Positions 1 through 7,798 of a DNA stretch of 64,000 bases are shown here, in pieces. Position numbers and translations under genes: made by a program. Origin of the DNA: Microtetraspora sp. NBRC 13810 (lineage in GTDB: Bacteria > Actinomycetota > Actinomycetes > Streptosporangiales > Streptosporangiaceae); the NCBI RefSeq assembly GCF_030268685.1, contig NZ_BSRQ01000021.1, positions 1 to 64,000 on the forward strand, written 5' to 3'. Under the pieces are notes generated by a model. It worked only from the letters and a program-made list of their open reading frames with translations. It made no database searches and was not told where the DNA came from. Position 1 is the first letter of the stretch, and each line of letters starts with the position of its first letter.

Positions 1-712
1 CGCCGACGCCATCCTCGCCACCTGCACCGACGAAGTGCACGAACTCCTCCTGATGGGCGTACCCAGACAACAGATCGCCGTCATACCGTGCGGAGTGGAC
101 CTCAACCTCTTCACCCCCCACGGCCCAACCACCGCACGAAGCACCCGGCCACGCCTGCTCAGCCTGGGCCGCCTCGTCCCACGCAAAGGCATCGGCACGA
201 TCATCCAGGCACTCCGGCTCCTGCCCGACACCGAACTCGTCATCGCGGGCGGCACCACGGACGACCCCGAAGCCGCACGGCTACGCGAACTGGCCGACGC
301 ACACGGCCTGACCGACCGGGTCACCCTGATCGGCAGCATCCCCCGGCCGGAGGTCCCCGCCCTGCTCCGCTCCGCCGACGTCCTGGTCACCGTGCCGTGG
401 TACGAACCCTTCGGCATCGTGCCCGTCGAAGCGATGGCCTGCGGAGTCCCCGTGGTCGCCTCCGCCGTGGGCGGCCACCTGGACACCGTCACCGGATGCG
501 GCGTGCTCGTGCCACCCCGGCGGCCGAGGGCGCTGGCCGCGGCGCTCCGCGATCTGCTGGAGCGGCCGGACCTGCGCGCCTCGCTGAAGGCGGCGGGCGA
601 GCGGCGGGCGCGGGAACGGTACGGGTGGCCGTGCGTCGCCGAGAGGACCGAGTCCGTCTACCGCAATGTGATCACCGCGTGCCCGGACCGGTTCGCGGTG
701 ACAGGGGGGTGA
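1..712 (+). CDS. GT4-family glycosyltransferase (5' truncated by window)
   Basis: Retaining GT-B glycosyltransferase of the GT4 type, expected to act in the cytoplasm on a nucleotide sugar. The frame is open from base 2, and the first residues (ADAILATCTDE) already match the middle of the family, so the N-terminal acceptor domain lies outside the window. The C-terminal donor domain is present: PCGVD linker, LGRLVPRKG segment, and the EPFGIVPVEAMACG signature with its E-x7-E pair near the end. It is followed after 3 bp by gmhA, so it heads or continues the heptose operon. The acceptor cannot be told from sequence. The internal GTG at 35 is not a credible start because the upstream frame is family-like. 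Confidence 0.88.
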   Translation, partial: ADAILATCTDEVHELLLMGVPRQQIAVIPCGVDLNLFTPHGPTTARSTRPRLLSLGRLVPRKGIGTIIQALRLLPDTELVIAGGTTDDPEAARLRELADAHGLTDRVTLIGSIPRPEVPALLRSADVLVTVPWYEPFGIVPVEAMACGVPVVASAVGGHLDTVTGCGVLVPPRRPRALAAALRDLLERPDLRASLKAAGERRARERYGWPCVAERTESVYRNVITACPDRFAVTGG

Positions 713-715
713 GGC

Positions 716-1267
716 ATGCACGATCACCTGTCGCAGCTCACGAAGGCGCTCCTGGCCATCGACACCGAGATTCCCAAGATCTGCGCGTGGGGCGACAAGC
801 TGGCCTCGGTCCTGAAGGCCGGCGGGCGGCTGCTGGCCTGTGGAAACGGCGGGTCCGCCGCCGAGGCGCAACACCTGACCGCGGAACTCGTCGGCCGGTT
901 CAGGAACGACCGGCAGCCCTACGCCGCGTTGCCGCTGCACGCCGACAGCTCGACGTTCACCGCCATCGCCAACGACTACGGCGCGGACGCCGTCTTCTCC
1001 CGCCAGGTGCGCGGCCACGGGCGTCCGGGTGACGTGCTCGTGTGCCTGTCCACCAGCGGCGCCAGCGAGAACGTGCTGGCCGCCGCGCGCACCGGGCGCG
1101 AAGTGGGCATGCTGACCTGGGCGCTGACCGGGCCGGCGCCCAACCCGCTGGCCACGCTGTGCGACGAGGCCCTCGCCGTGCCCGCCGAGGACACCTGCAC
1201 CGTGCAGGAGGTCCACCTCGTGGTGATCCACATGCTGTGCGAGGTCGTCGAGAAGGAGTGTGCATGA
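716..1267 (+). CDS. gmhA: sedoheptulose 7-phosphate isomerase (GmhA)
   Basis: SIS-domain isomerase converting D-sedoheptulose 7-phosphate to D-glycero-D-manno-heptose 7-phosphate, the first step of ADP-heptose synthesis. The 183-residue length is normal. Visible motifs are the phosphate-binding CGNGGSAAEAQH loop near residue 42, STSGASENV near residue 103, and the C-terminal QEVHLVVIH segment carrying the metal/catalytic Gln-Glu-His cluster. The ATG lies 3 bp after the glycosyltransferase stop, and its stop overlaps the hldE start (ATGA), so translation is coupled. The coupling to hldE makes the heptose assignment firmer than for a lone SIS protein. Confidence 0.93.
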   Translation: MHDHLSQLTKALLAIDTEIPKICAWGDKLASVLKAGGRLLACGNGGSAAEAQHLTAELVGRFRNDRQPYAALPLHADSSTFTAIANDYGADAVFSRQVRGHGRPGDVLVCLSTSGASENVLAAARTGREVGMLTWALTGPAPNPLATLCDEALAVPAEDTCTVQEVHLVVIHMLCEVVEKECA

Positions 1268-2676
1268 CCCGTACCGGCCCCGTCGTCGTCATCGGCGACA
1301 CCTTGCTGGACGTGGACGTGGTGGGCGAGGCCGAGCGGCTCGCCCCGGACGCGCCGGTGCCGGTGGTCGTGAGCCGGGCGGAGCACCGCAGGCCGGGGGG
1401 CGCGGGGCTCGCCGCCCTGCTCGCCGCGCGGGACGGCGCCGAGGTGGTCCTGATCACCGCCGTCGGCGACGACCCGGCCGGAAGGTTCCTGCGCGGCCTG
1501 CTCACCGAGCACGTCCACCTGGTACGGCTCCCGCTGTCCGGCTCCACGGTGAGCAAGACCCGCATCCGGGCCCGCGGTCAGACCCTGGTCCGGCTGGACG
1601 GTGGCGACGGCAGGGCCGTGCACCCCGCCGGCGCCGGGCGACCGGACGGCACGCCGGACGCCGAGATCGACGCGGTGCTGCGTGACGCGGGCGGTGTCCT
1701 GGTGTCCGACTACGGGCACGGGACGGCCGGGGTCCTGCTCGGCCGCCTGCACGATCTGGACGTCTCCCTGGTCTGGGACCCGCATCCGAGGGGGCCCGCG
1801 CCGCCGCCGGACTGCACCCTGGTCACGCCGAGCGAGAGCGAGGCCAGAGCGCTGTGCGGCGAGTCGTACACGACGCCCGACCTCGCCGCCCGGCGGCTCG
1901 TCCGCACCCTCGGCGCCGGGGCGGTGGCGATCACCCTGGGAGAGGACGGCGCGGTGCTGGCGCGGCGCGGCGGCCGGTCGGTGCGGATGCCCGCGCCGCA
2001 GTGCTCCGCGGTGTCCGACGTGTGCGGCGCCGGTGACCGTTTCGCCGGCGCCGCGGCGCTCGCCCTGCGGGACGGCGCGCCGGTCGAGGACGCCGTGGCC
2101 GTCGGCGTCGGCGAGGCCAGCCGGTTCGTGCGCACCGGTGGCGCGGCGGCCATCCGGGTGCCGGTGCCCGTGCTCGGCGACGGACCGCGTACCGCGCAGG
2201 AGGTCGCCGACGCGGTGCGGGCCGCCGGCGGGCGGCTGGTCGCCACCGGCGGCTGCTTCGACCTGCTGCACGCCGGGCACGTCAGCCTGCTGCGCGGGGC
2301 CAGGGCGCTCGGCGACGCGCTGATCGTGTGCGTGAACACCGACGCGTCGGTGCGGCGGCTGAAAGGTCCCGGCCGCCCGGTGGTCGCCGAACGGGACCGG
2401 GTGGCCATGCTGAGCGCGCTGGAGTGCGTGGACGCGGTGCTCCTCTTCGAGGAGGCGTCCCCGTGCGCGGCGATCGCACGGCTGCGGCCGGACGTGTGGG
2501 TGAAGGGTGCCGACCACGCGGGAGGGGACCTGCCGGAGGCGGAGGTCGTGCGGCGCGGCGGCGGCGAGATCGTCACCCTGCCCAGGGTGCCCGGCCGGTC
2601 CACCACCGAACTCATCTGCGCCGCCCACGCGGCCGCGCGGATCGTTTCGACAGGTTCGACGGGGGAGACGACATGA
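1264..2676 (+). CDS. hldE: bifunctional heptose-7-phosphate kinase / heptose-1-phosphate adenylyltransferase (HldE)
   Basis: A 470-residue two-domain enzyme. The N-terminal PfkB/ribokinase half (about residues 1-310) starts GDTLLDVDVVG and carries the catalytic GAGD motif in DVCGAGDRFAG. The C-terminal nucleotidyltransferase half (about 325-470) has TGGCFDLLHAGH with the HxGH motif and a GRSTTELI end. It would phosphorylate heptose 7-phosphate at C1 and later adenylylate heptose 1-phosphate. The ATG at 1264 overlaps the gmhA stop; a longer in-frame extension inside gmhA was ignored. The intervening phosphatase (GmhB) and the C6 epimerase (HldD) are not seen in the window. The length and domain order match proteobacterial HldE. 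Confidence 0.92.
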   Translation: MTRTGPVVVIGDTLLDVDVVGEAERLAPDAPVPVVVSRAEHRRPGGAGLAALLAARDGAEVVLITAVGDDPAGRFLRGLLTEHVHLVRLPLSGSTVSKTRIRARGQTLVRLDGGDGRAVHPAGAGRPDGTPDAEIDAVLRDAGGVLVSDYGHGTAGVLLGRLHDLDVSLVWDPHPRGPAPPPDCTLVTPSESEARALCGESYTTPDLAARRLVRTLGAGAVAITLGEDGAVLARRGGRSVRMPAPQCSAVSDVCGAGDRFAGAAALALRDGAPVEDAVAVGVGEASRFVRTGGAAAIRVPVPVLGDGPRTAQEVADAVRAAGGRLVATGGCFDLLHAGHVSLLRGARALGDALIVCVNTDASVRRLKGPGRPVVAERDRVAMLSALECVDAVLLFEEASPCAAIARLRPDVWVKGADHAGGDLPEAEVVRRGGGEIVTLPRVPGRSTTELICAAHAAARIVSTGSTGETT

Positions 2677-3359
2677 CGGGAAACATTCTGATCACCGGCG
2701 GGGCGTCCGGTCTGGGCGAGGCCACGGCGGAGGCGGTCGCCAAGGCGGGCGGGCGACCGCTGGTCGTGGACCTCAGGCCGCCGGCGAACGGGTCCGTCAC
2801 CGACCACGTGACCGCCGACCTCGCCGACCGCGCCCGGACCGAGCGCGCCGTGCGTGAGCTGGCCGATCGGGCGGGCGGCCTCGACGGGGTGGTCACGGCG
2901 GCGGGCATCGACGCGTGCGGGCGGCTGGCCGACGTTCCGGCCGGGGCGTGGGAACGGGTGCTCCAGGTGAACCTGCTGGGCACCGTGTCGGTGGTCAGGG
3001 CGGCGCTGCCGTACCTGGTGGAGTCGCGCGGCCGGGTGGTGACCGTCGCGTCCACGCTCGGGCTGCGCGCGGTGAGCGACGCCACAGCCTACTGCGCCGC
3101 GAAGTTCGGCGTCGTCGGGTTCACCAGGGCCCTGGCGGCCGAGCTGGCGGGGCAGGTCGGCGTGACGCTCCTGGTGCCAGGCGGCATGCGCACGCGCTTC
3201 TTCGACGACCGGGAGGAACAGTACAGGCCGGGCGCCGACGCGCTGCTCAACCAGCCCGAGGACGTCGCCGCCGCCATCGTCTTCGCGCTCGGCCGGCCCG
3301 TCGGCTGTGAGGTCAGGGAACTGGTCGTGTGCCCGGCGACCGAGACCTCCTGGCCGTGA
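2673..3359 (+). CDS. classical SDR oxidoreductase of the heptose operon
   Basis: Short-chain dehydrogenase/reductase, 228 residues, single Rossmann domain. TGGASGLGEA at residue 8 is the TGxxxGxG dinucleotide site; the catalytic Ser lies in VASTLG and the Tyr/Lys in AYCAAKFG. The start overlaps the hldE stop by ATGA. It is a classical SDR and not the extended type to which HldD belongs, so it is unlikely simply to replace the epimerase. A role in oxidising or reducing the sugar, or an aglycone, is an inference from location only. Confidence 0.85.
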   Translation: MTGNILITGGASGLGEATAEAVAKAGGRPLVVDLRPPANGSVTDHVTADLADRARTERAVRELADRAGGLDGVVTAAGIDACGRLADVPAGAWERVLQVNLLGTVSVVRAALPYLVESRGRVVTVASTLGLRAVSDATAYCAAKFGVVGFTRALAAELAGQVGVTLLVPGGMRTRFFDDREEQYRPGADALLNQPEDVAAAIVFALGRPVGCEVRELVVCPATETSWP

Positions 3360-3427
3360 CCGCCCGGGCGATCCCCGTGCCGGGGCCGGCCCGGATCGGC
3401 CGGCGGGATCGGACAGAAGGCTCTCCG

Positions 3428-4357
3428 GTGCTGCTCGTCCTGCGCGGGCTCGGGCTGGGAGACCTGCTCACGTCGGTCCCGGCGTTGCGCGGGCTCCGGC
3501 GCGCCTTCCCCGGTCACCGGATCGTCCTGGCCGCGCCGTCCGCGCTCCGGGAGTTGCTGCCCCTGATCGGCGCGGTCGACGACCTGGCCGACACGCCGGA
3601 GACGGCGGTGGCCACCGGGCGGATCACGGTGGACCGGCCGGCTGTCGCGGTCAACCTGCACGGGAGCGGGCCGCAGAGCATCGCCGCGCTGCGCCGCGTC
3701 CGCCCCGGGGCACTGCTCAGCCACGCCCATCCCGCCTTCCCCGACGTGCCGGGCCCGCCGTGGCGGGACCGGCTGCACGAGGTGCTCAGATGGTGCGCGC
3801 TGCTCGGCTGGCACGGTATCGCCGCCGACCCTTCCGAGCTGCGCATCCGGGTCCCTCGGCGGCGGCACGCCGCGGCGGACGTGGTGGTGCATCCGGGGGC
3901 GGCGTCCGCCGCCAGACGGTGGCCGCCGGAACGGTACGCCGCCGTGGCGGGCGCGCTGAGCCGGACCGGCCGGCGGGTGGTCGTCACCGGGACCGCCGCT
4001 GAGGCGACGACCGCGGGACAGGTCGCCAAGCTCGCCGGACTGCACGGCGACGCCGTGCTCGCCGGCCGGACCGGCCTGGCCGAACTGGCCGGGCTGATCG
4101 GCGACGCCCGGCTGGTGATCTGCGGGGACACCGGCGTGGCTCATCTGGCCACCGCGCTCGGCACGGCCTCGGTGGTGCTCTTCGGTCCGACCCCGCCCGC
4201 GCTGTGGGGGCCGCCGCCGGGACGGTCCCACGTGGCCCTGTGGGCGGGCCGGCGCGGCGACCCGCACGGCGGCGAGCCGGATCCCGGCCTGCTGGCGATC
4301 GACGCCGGTCAGGTGTTCGACGCCGCGCGGAACCTGCTGGAGAGGAGCGTCCGATGA
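3428..4357 (+). CDS. GT9-family (ADP-heptose:acceptor heptosyltransferase-like) glycosyltransferase
   Basis: GT-B enzyme of family 9, which in Gram-negatives transfers heptose from ADP-heptose to the LPS core. The N-terminus reads LRGLGLGDLLTSVPALRGLRRAFP, the usual acceptor-domain signature; the C-terminal half has VVVHPGAAS and the CGDTGVAHLATALGTASVVLFGPTPP donor site. I chose the GTG at 3428, behind an AGAAGG ribosome-binding site and flush with the family N-terminus; an upstream GTG at 3329 overlaps the SDR gene and adds 33 non-family residues. The gene ends in an ATGA overlap with the next. The acceptor in an LPS-free cell is unknown. Confidence 0.88.
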   Translation: MLLVLRGLGLGDLLTSVPALRGLRRAFPGHRIVLAAPSALRELLPLIGAVDDLADTPETAVATGRITVDRPAVAVNLHGSGPQSIAALRRVRPGALLSHAHPAFPDVPGPPWRDRLHEVLRWCALLGWHGIAADPSELRIRVPRRRHAAADVVVHPGAASAARRWPPERYAAVAGALSRTGRRVVVTGTAAEATTAGQVAKLAGLHGDAVLAGRTGLAELAGLIGDARLVICGDTGVAHLATALGTASVVLFGPTPPALWGPPPGRSHVALWAGRRGDPHGGEPDPGLLAIDAGQVFDAARNLLERSVR

Positions 4358-5334
4358 AGGGTCGTACGGCGGTGGTGACCGGCGGTGCCGGATTCCTCGG
4401 CTCGTATCTGTGCGAACGGTTGCTGGCCGAGGGCGCCCAGGTGATCTGCCTGGACAACTTCCTCACCGGCTCGCCCCGCAACGTCGAGCACCTGATGACG
4501 GATCCGGCCTTCCGCCTCCTCCGGTGCGATCTCACGGGTTTCGTCCACGTCCCCGGCGAGGTGCACCTCGTGCTGCACTTCGCGTCGGCCGCCTCGCCCG
4601 CCGACTACCTGCGGCATCCGATCGAGACCCTCAAGGTGGGCAGTCTCGGCACGTTGCACTCCCTGGGGCTGGCCAGGGAGAAGGGGGCCCGCTTCGTGCT
4701 CGCCTCGACCAGCGAGGTCTACGGTGACCCGCTGGTGCACCCTCAGCCCGAGACCTACTGGGGCAACGTCAACCCGGTCGGTCCGCGCAGCGTGTACGAC
4801 GAGGCCAAGCGGTTCGCCGAGTCGCTGACCACGGCGTACCGCGACTCCCGGGGCGCCGACACGGCGATCGTGCGCATCTTCAACACCTACGGTCCGCGCA
4901 TGCGCCCGCACGACGGCCGGGCCATCCCCACGTTCATCCGGCAGGCGATCTGCGGGGAGCCGATCACGGTGACGGGGGACGGCACCCAGACCCGGTCGAT
5001 CTGCTACGTGGAGGACACCGTCGCCGGCATCCTCGCCCTGGCGCGCAGCGACTTCCCCGGGCCGGTGAACATCGGGAACCCGGAGGAGCTCACCATGCTG
5101 GAACTCGCCCGGACGATCCGGGAGCTGACCGGTTCCTCCTCCCCCATCCGGCTCGTGGTCCGCCCGGTGGACGACCCCGAGGTGCGCCGCCCGGACACCA
5201 CGCTGGCCGCCGAACGGCTCGGCTGGCGTCCCGTCGTGGGGAACCTGGAGGGGCTCCGCCGCACGATCAGGTGGTTCACCGGGGAACTGGTCGGCGCGGA
5301 CGGGCATCAGCCTTCGGCCCCCGTCGCGTCGTGA
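4354..5334 (+). CDS. extended SDR, UDP-glucuronate decarboxylase (UXS)-like
   Basis: Extended SDR of 326 residues. TGGAGFLGSYLCE is the NAD site; STSEVYGDPLVHPQPETYWGNVNP followed by GPRSVYDEAKR contains the catalytic Ser/Thr, Tyr and Lys and closely follows the UDP-glucuronate decarboxylase pattern, including YWGNVNP. The predicted reaction is UDP-glucuronate to UDP-xylose (or its 4-keto intermediate). It is translationally coupled to the GT9 gene, so a pentose may be joined with the heptose. Substrate assignment within extended SDRs from motifs is not certain. The 3' end overlaps the convergent membrane gene by 28 bp. Confidence 0.85.
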   Translation: MKGRTAVVTGGAGFLGSYLCERLLAEGAQVICLDNFLTGSPRNVEHLMTDPAFRLLRCDLTGFVHVPGEVHLVLHFASAASPADYLRHPIETLKVGSLGTLHSLGLAREKGARFVLASTSEVYGDPLVHPQPETYWGNVNPVGPRSVYDEAKRFAESLTTAYRDSRGADTAIVRIFNTYGPRMRPHDGRAIPTFIRQAICGEPITVTGDGTQTRSICYVEDTVAGILALARSDFPGPVNIGNPEELTMLELARTIRELTGSSSPIRLVVRPVDDPEVRRPDTTLAAERLGWRPVVGNLEGLRRTIRWFTGELVGADGHQPSAPVAS

Positions 5335-5993
5335 GGAGCGCCGACCGGTTTGGACTCCGGGGAGGACCGCTGGCGCAGGTAGATCGACAGGGCCACCATG
5401 GAGGCGACGGCCAGCATCTCCGACTGCCAGTTCTGCAGGGTGCGGCTCCAGAACTCCGCCGACCCGGCGTAGGAGGCCCAGTCCACCGGATCCCGAAGCT
5501 GGGACAGCCGATCGCCGTTGTAGGCGGCCAGCCCGGCTACCGACTGCCCCAGCCAGGACAGCAGGAAGATCACGCCCATGGTCAGGCCGAGCGAATTGGA
5601 GTAGAGCGTGCGCCGCCAGCCGTACCCACGTGCCCACCGGGGCGAGCCGTCCACGGTGTGCGCCCCGGTCCGCTGGTCCGCGTCGGACTCCTCGCCGGCC
5701 TTCTCCACCGGCTTGGACTCGGTCGACCCGCGTTGCACGAGCCACACCGTCGCCAGGATGTACAGCAGGAACTGGAGATACTCCGACTGCCAGTTCTCCG
5801 CCACGTCCACCGCGAAGTCGGAGGAGGTCACGTACTCGGCCAGCGACACCGGGCTGCCGCCGTCGACGATCTGCCGGTCGTTGAACACCGCCTGTCCGGC
5901 CACGGCCTGCCCTGCCAGGGCCAGCAGGAATGCCAGCAGGAAGAAGATCGTCAGCCCGTTGTCCCGGAGGAAGCGCCGCATCGGAGTCCTCAT
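5307..5993 (-). CDS. duplicated-domain membrane protein (DUF6766-like)
   Basis: A 228-residue membrane protein made of two related halves. Each half has a hydrophobic segment with a (G/S)QAVAG or GQSVAG motif, a short soluble stretch, a W-Q-S-E motif (NWQSEYLQF, NWQSEMLAV) and a second hydrophobic segment, giving about four membrane spans. The halves are joined by a charged linker near residues 90-118. This pattern resembles the actinobacterial family known as DUF6766; the biochemical role is unknown. The start overlaps the stop of a 27-residue membrane ORF (ATGA), suggesting coupled translation. Confidence 0.8.
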   Translation of the reverse strand: MRTPMRRFLRDNGLTIFFLLAFLLALAGQAVAGQAVFNDRQIVDGGSPVSLAEYVTSSDFAVDVAENWQSEYLQFLLYILATVWLVQRGSTESKPVEKAGEESDADQRTGAHTVDGSPRWARGYGWRRTLYSNSLGLTMGVIFLLSWLGQSVAGLAAYNGDRLSQLRDPVDWASYAGSAEFWSRTLQNWQSEMLAVASMVALSIYLRQRSSPESKPVGAPHDATGAEG

Positions 5994-6073
5994 CTCTGCA
6001 GCAGCCCGATGGTGAAGAAGTAGACGAGACCGACGACGATGACGGCCACGATCACGGTGAAGACCACGCGCAT
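5990..6073 (-). CDS. 27-residue single-span membrane peptide
   Basis: Very small ORF encoding MRVVFTVIVAVIVVGLVYFF and seven more residues: essentially one transmembrane helix with a short tail. It begins 2 bp after the lipoprotein stop and its TGA overlaps the ATG of the downstream membrane gene, so it sits in a gap-free three-gene operon. That packing is the main evidence it is translated. It may be a small subunit of the downstream membrane protein; no family was recognised. Confidence 0.6.
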   Translation of the reverse strand: MRVVFTVIVAVIVVGLVYFFTIGLLQR

Positions 6074-6075
6074 CG

Positions 6076-6459
6076 TCAGGTCTCCACTTCGCAGTCGTAG
6101 GGAGCGGGCGGGCGCGGTTCGCATCCCGCGCCCCTGATCCGCCAGCCCGCCGGGTACTCGTGCAGGAACACGGTGTCTTCCGTCATGCGCACCTGCGCCT
6201 CCCCACCCCACACCGAGACGCCGCGCACCGTCCCGCCGCGCAGACCGAGCGCCAGCACGCCGTGCGCGCACGACCCGTGTTCCTCGGCCAGCCGCTGTTC
6301 GGCGCGCGGCGCGAGCAGCGCGCACGCGGCCTCGCCGCGCCCGCCGCCGACGGCGGCGTAGAAGCGCTGCGCCGCCTCCCGCGGGGGATCCGCCCGCGCG
6401 GGCGCGGCGCATCCCACGGCGGCGAGAAGCATGATCAGGCAGAGGAGGGCTCTTCCCAT
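6076..6459 (-). CDS. small secreted lipoprotein
   Basis: A 127-residue protein starting MGRALLCLIMLLAAVGCAAP, a classic signal peptide with lipobox AVGC at about residue 17. The mature part has an REAAQRFYAAVGGGRGEAACALLAP segment, resembling NTF2-like extracytoplasmic domains in which a helix precedes a conserved Cys. Four further Cys are present in the mature protein and may form disulfides. It leads the leftward operon with the 27-residue peptide and the DUF6766-like protein. The start was chosen at the signal peptide; the longer upstream frame has no signal. Function unknown. Confidence 0.75.
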   Translation of the reverse strand: MGRALLCLIMLLAAVGCAAPARADPPREAAQRFYAAVGGGRGEAACALLAPRAEQRLAEEHGSCAHGVLALGLRGGTVRGVSVWGGEAQVRMTEDTVFLHEYPAGWRIRGAGCEPRPPAPYDCEVET

Positions 6460-6619
6460 GGCGCCCCAGTACCCAAGTCTGGCCAGGTCATGACCGCCAC
6501 CTGACCAGGCACGCAGCCTCGGCGGCCGCGCGGGTCGCCGAAGCCGGGCGTCGCCGGCGGCGGCTTCGGGCATGTTCGCCGACGCCCGGGTAGGCACAGG
6601 GGGAGAACAAGGGAGTGAA

Positions 6620-7798
6620 ATGCGGCGACCGACAGACTCAGAGCGGGTGCCCGGGTCTCGCCGTGCGTCCCCGACCATGGGAGTGGAGGAGGAGTTCCTG
6701 CTGGTCGGCATCGAGTCGGGTGAGACCGTGTCGCGGGCGGATGCCGTACTGCGCCGGGCCGGGAGGCATCCCGCTGACGACGCGGGCGGCGGGTTTCATC
6801 CCGAGTTGTACGAGACCCAGTTGGAGGCCGCCACCGGGGTGTGCCGTGAGCTGGGCGAACTGCACGCTCAGCTTCGGTGGGCCCGGGCGGGCCTGGCCGC
6901 CGCGGCGCGGGCCGAGGGGCTGCGGCTGATCTCGGCGGGCGTTCCCGTGCTGCCGTCCCGCCCTCCCCGGCCGGCGCCCGGCGAACGGTTCCGGCGCATC
7001 GCGCTGCTGTACGGGGACGTGATCGCCGACTACGAGGCGTGCGGGTGCCATGTGCACGTCGGGGTCGCCGACCGGGAGACCGCGGTCGCCGTGGTCAACC
7101 ATCTGCGGCCCTGGCTGCCCACCCTGCTGGCGCTCTCGGTCAACTCCCCGATCAGCGGGGGCCGGGACTCCGGATTCGCGAGCCGGCGGATGGTCGACCA
7201 GTCCAGGTTCCCCGGTGCGGGGGTGCCGCCGTGGTTCGCCTCGGCGGCGGCCTACCACGACCAGGTCGCCAGGCTCGTCGAGTGCGGCGTGCTGGTCGAC
7301 GACGCCATGACGTTCTGGCTGGCCCGGCCGTCCGCGAAGCTGCCGACGGTCGAGGTGCGCGCCGCCGACGCCGCCGCCACGGCCGGTGAGGCGGTGCTGC
7401 AGGCCGCGCTCACCCGCGCTCTGGTGAGCACTGCGCTGGCCGCCCTCGGCACCGGCCGCGAGGCGCCCAAGATCACGGCCGTGTCGTGCGCCACCGCGCT
7501 CTGGAGCGCCGCGCGGCACGGACTCGACGGCTCCGGATTCGACCCGTTCGAGGAACGACGGGTACCCGCCGGGTACCTGCTGGACCGGCTCGTCGCCCTG
7601 GTGACACCCGCCCTGGAGGACAGCGGCGACCTGCCGGCCGTACGCGCGCTGCTGAAGGAGGTGGCGTGGCGGGGCACCGGAGCGGCCAGGCAGCGGCGGG
7701 CGATGGCAGGCGGGCCGAAGGCGGTCGTGGACCTGCTGGCCGCGCAGACCACGGCCGCGAGTGCCACGTGGATTCCCGCAGAGGGGGAGCGGACATGA
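6620..7798 (+). CDS. carboxylate-amine ligase (GCS2/YbdK type)
   Basis: ATP-dependent ligase of the glutamate-cysteine ligase type 2 superfamily, about 392 residues, forming an amide between a carboxylate and an amine. The family starts at MGVEEEFLLVG (residue 20), whose acidic triad belongs to the metal/ATP site; GCHVHVGVAD near residue 142 and VEVRAADAAAT near 247 are further signatures. I took the ATG at 6620 with AAGGGAG just upstream; the ATG at 6677 is the alternative. It overlaps the diiron gene by ATGA. True substrates of YbdK-like enzymes are mostly unknown, so a glutathione or mycothiol role should not be assumed. Confidence 0.85.
   Translation: MRRPTDSERVPGSRRASPTMGVEEEFLLVGIESGETVSRADAVLRRAGRHPADDAGGGFHPELYETQLEAATGVCRELGELHAQLRWARAGLAAAARAEGLRLISAGVPVLPSRPPRPAPGERFRRIALLYGDVIADYEACGCHVHVGVADRETAVAVVNHLRPWLPTLLALSVNSPISGGRDSGFASRRMVDQSRFPGAGVPPWFASAAAYHDQVARLVECGVLVDDAMTFWLARPSAKLPTVEVRAADAAATAGEAVLQAALTRALVSTALAALGTGREAPKITAVSCATALWSAARHGLDGSGFDPFEERRVPAGYLLDRLVALVTPALEDSGDLPAVRALLKEVAWRGTGAARQRRAMAGGPKAVVDLLAAQTTAASATWIPAEGERT

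Noticed and set aside
976-2628. 550-residue open frame on the minus strand opposite gmhA/hldE
   Set aside because: It is antisense to strongly family-like genes, rich in Arg/Gly/Pro/His, and has no motif; long shadow frames are expected at this GC content.
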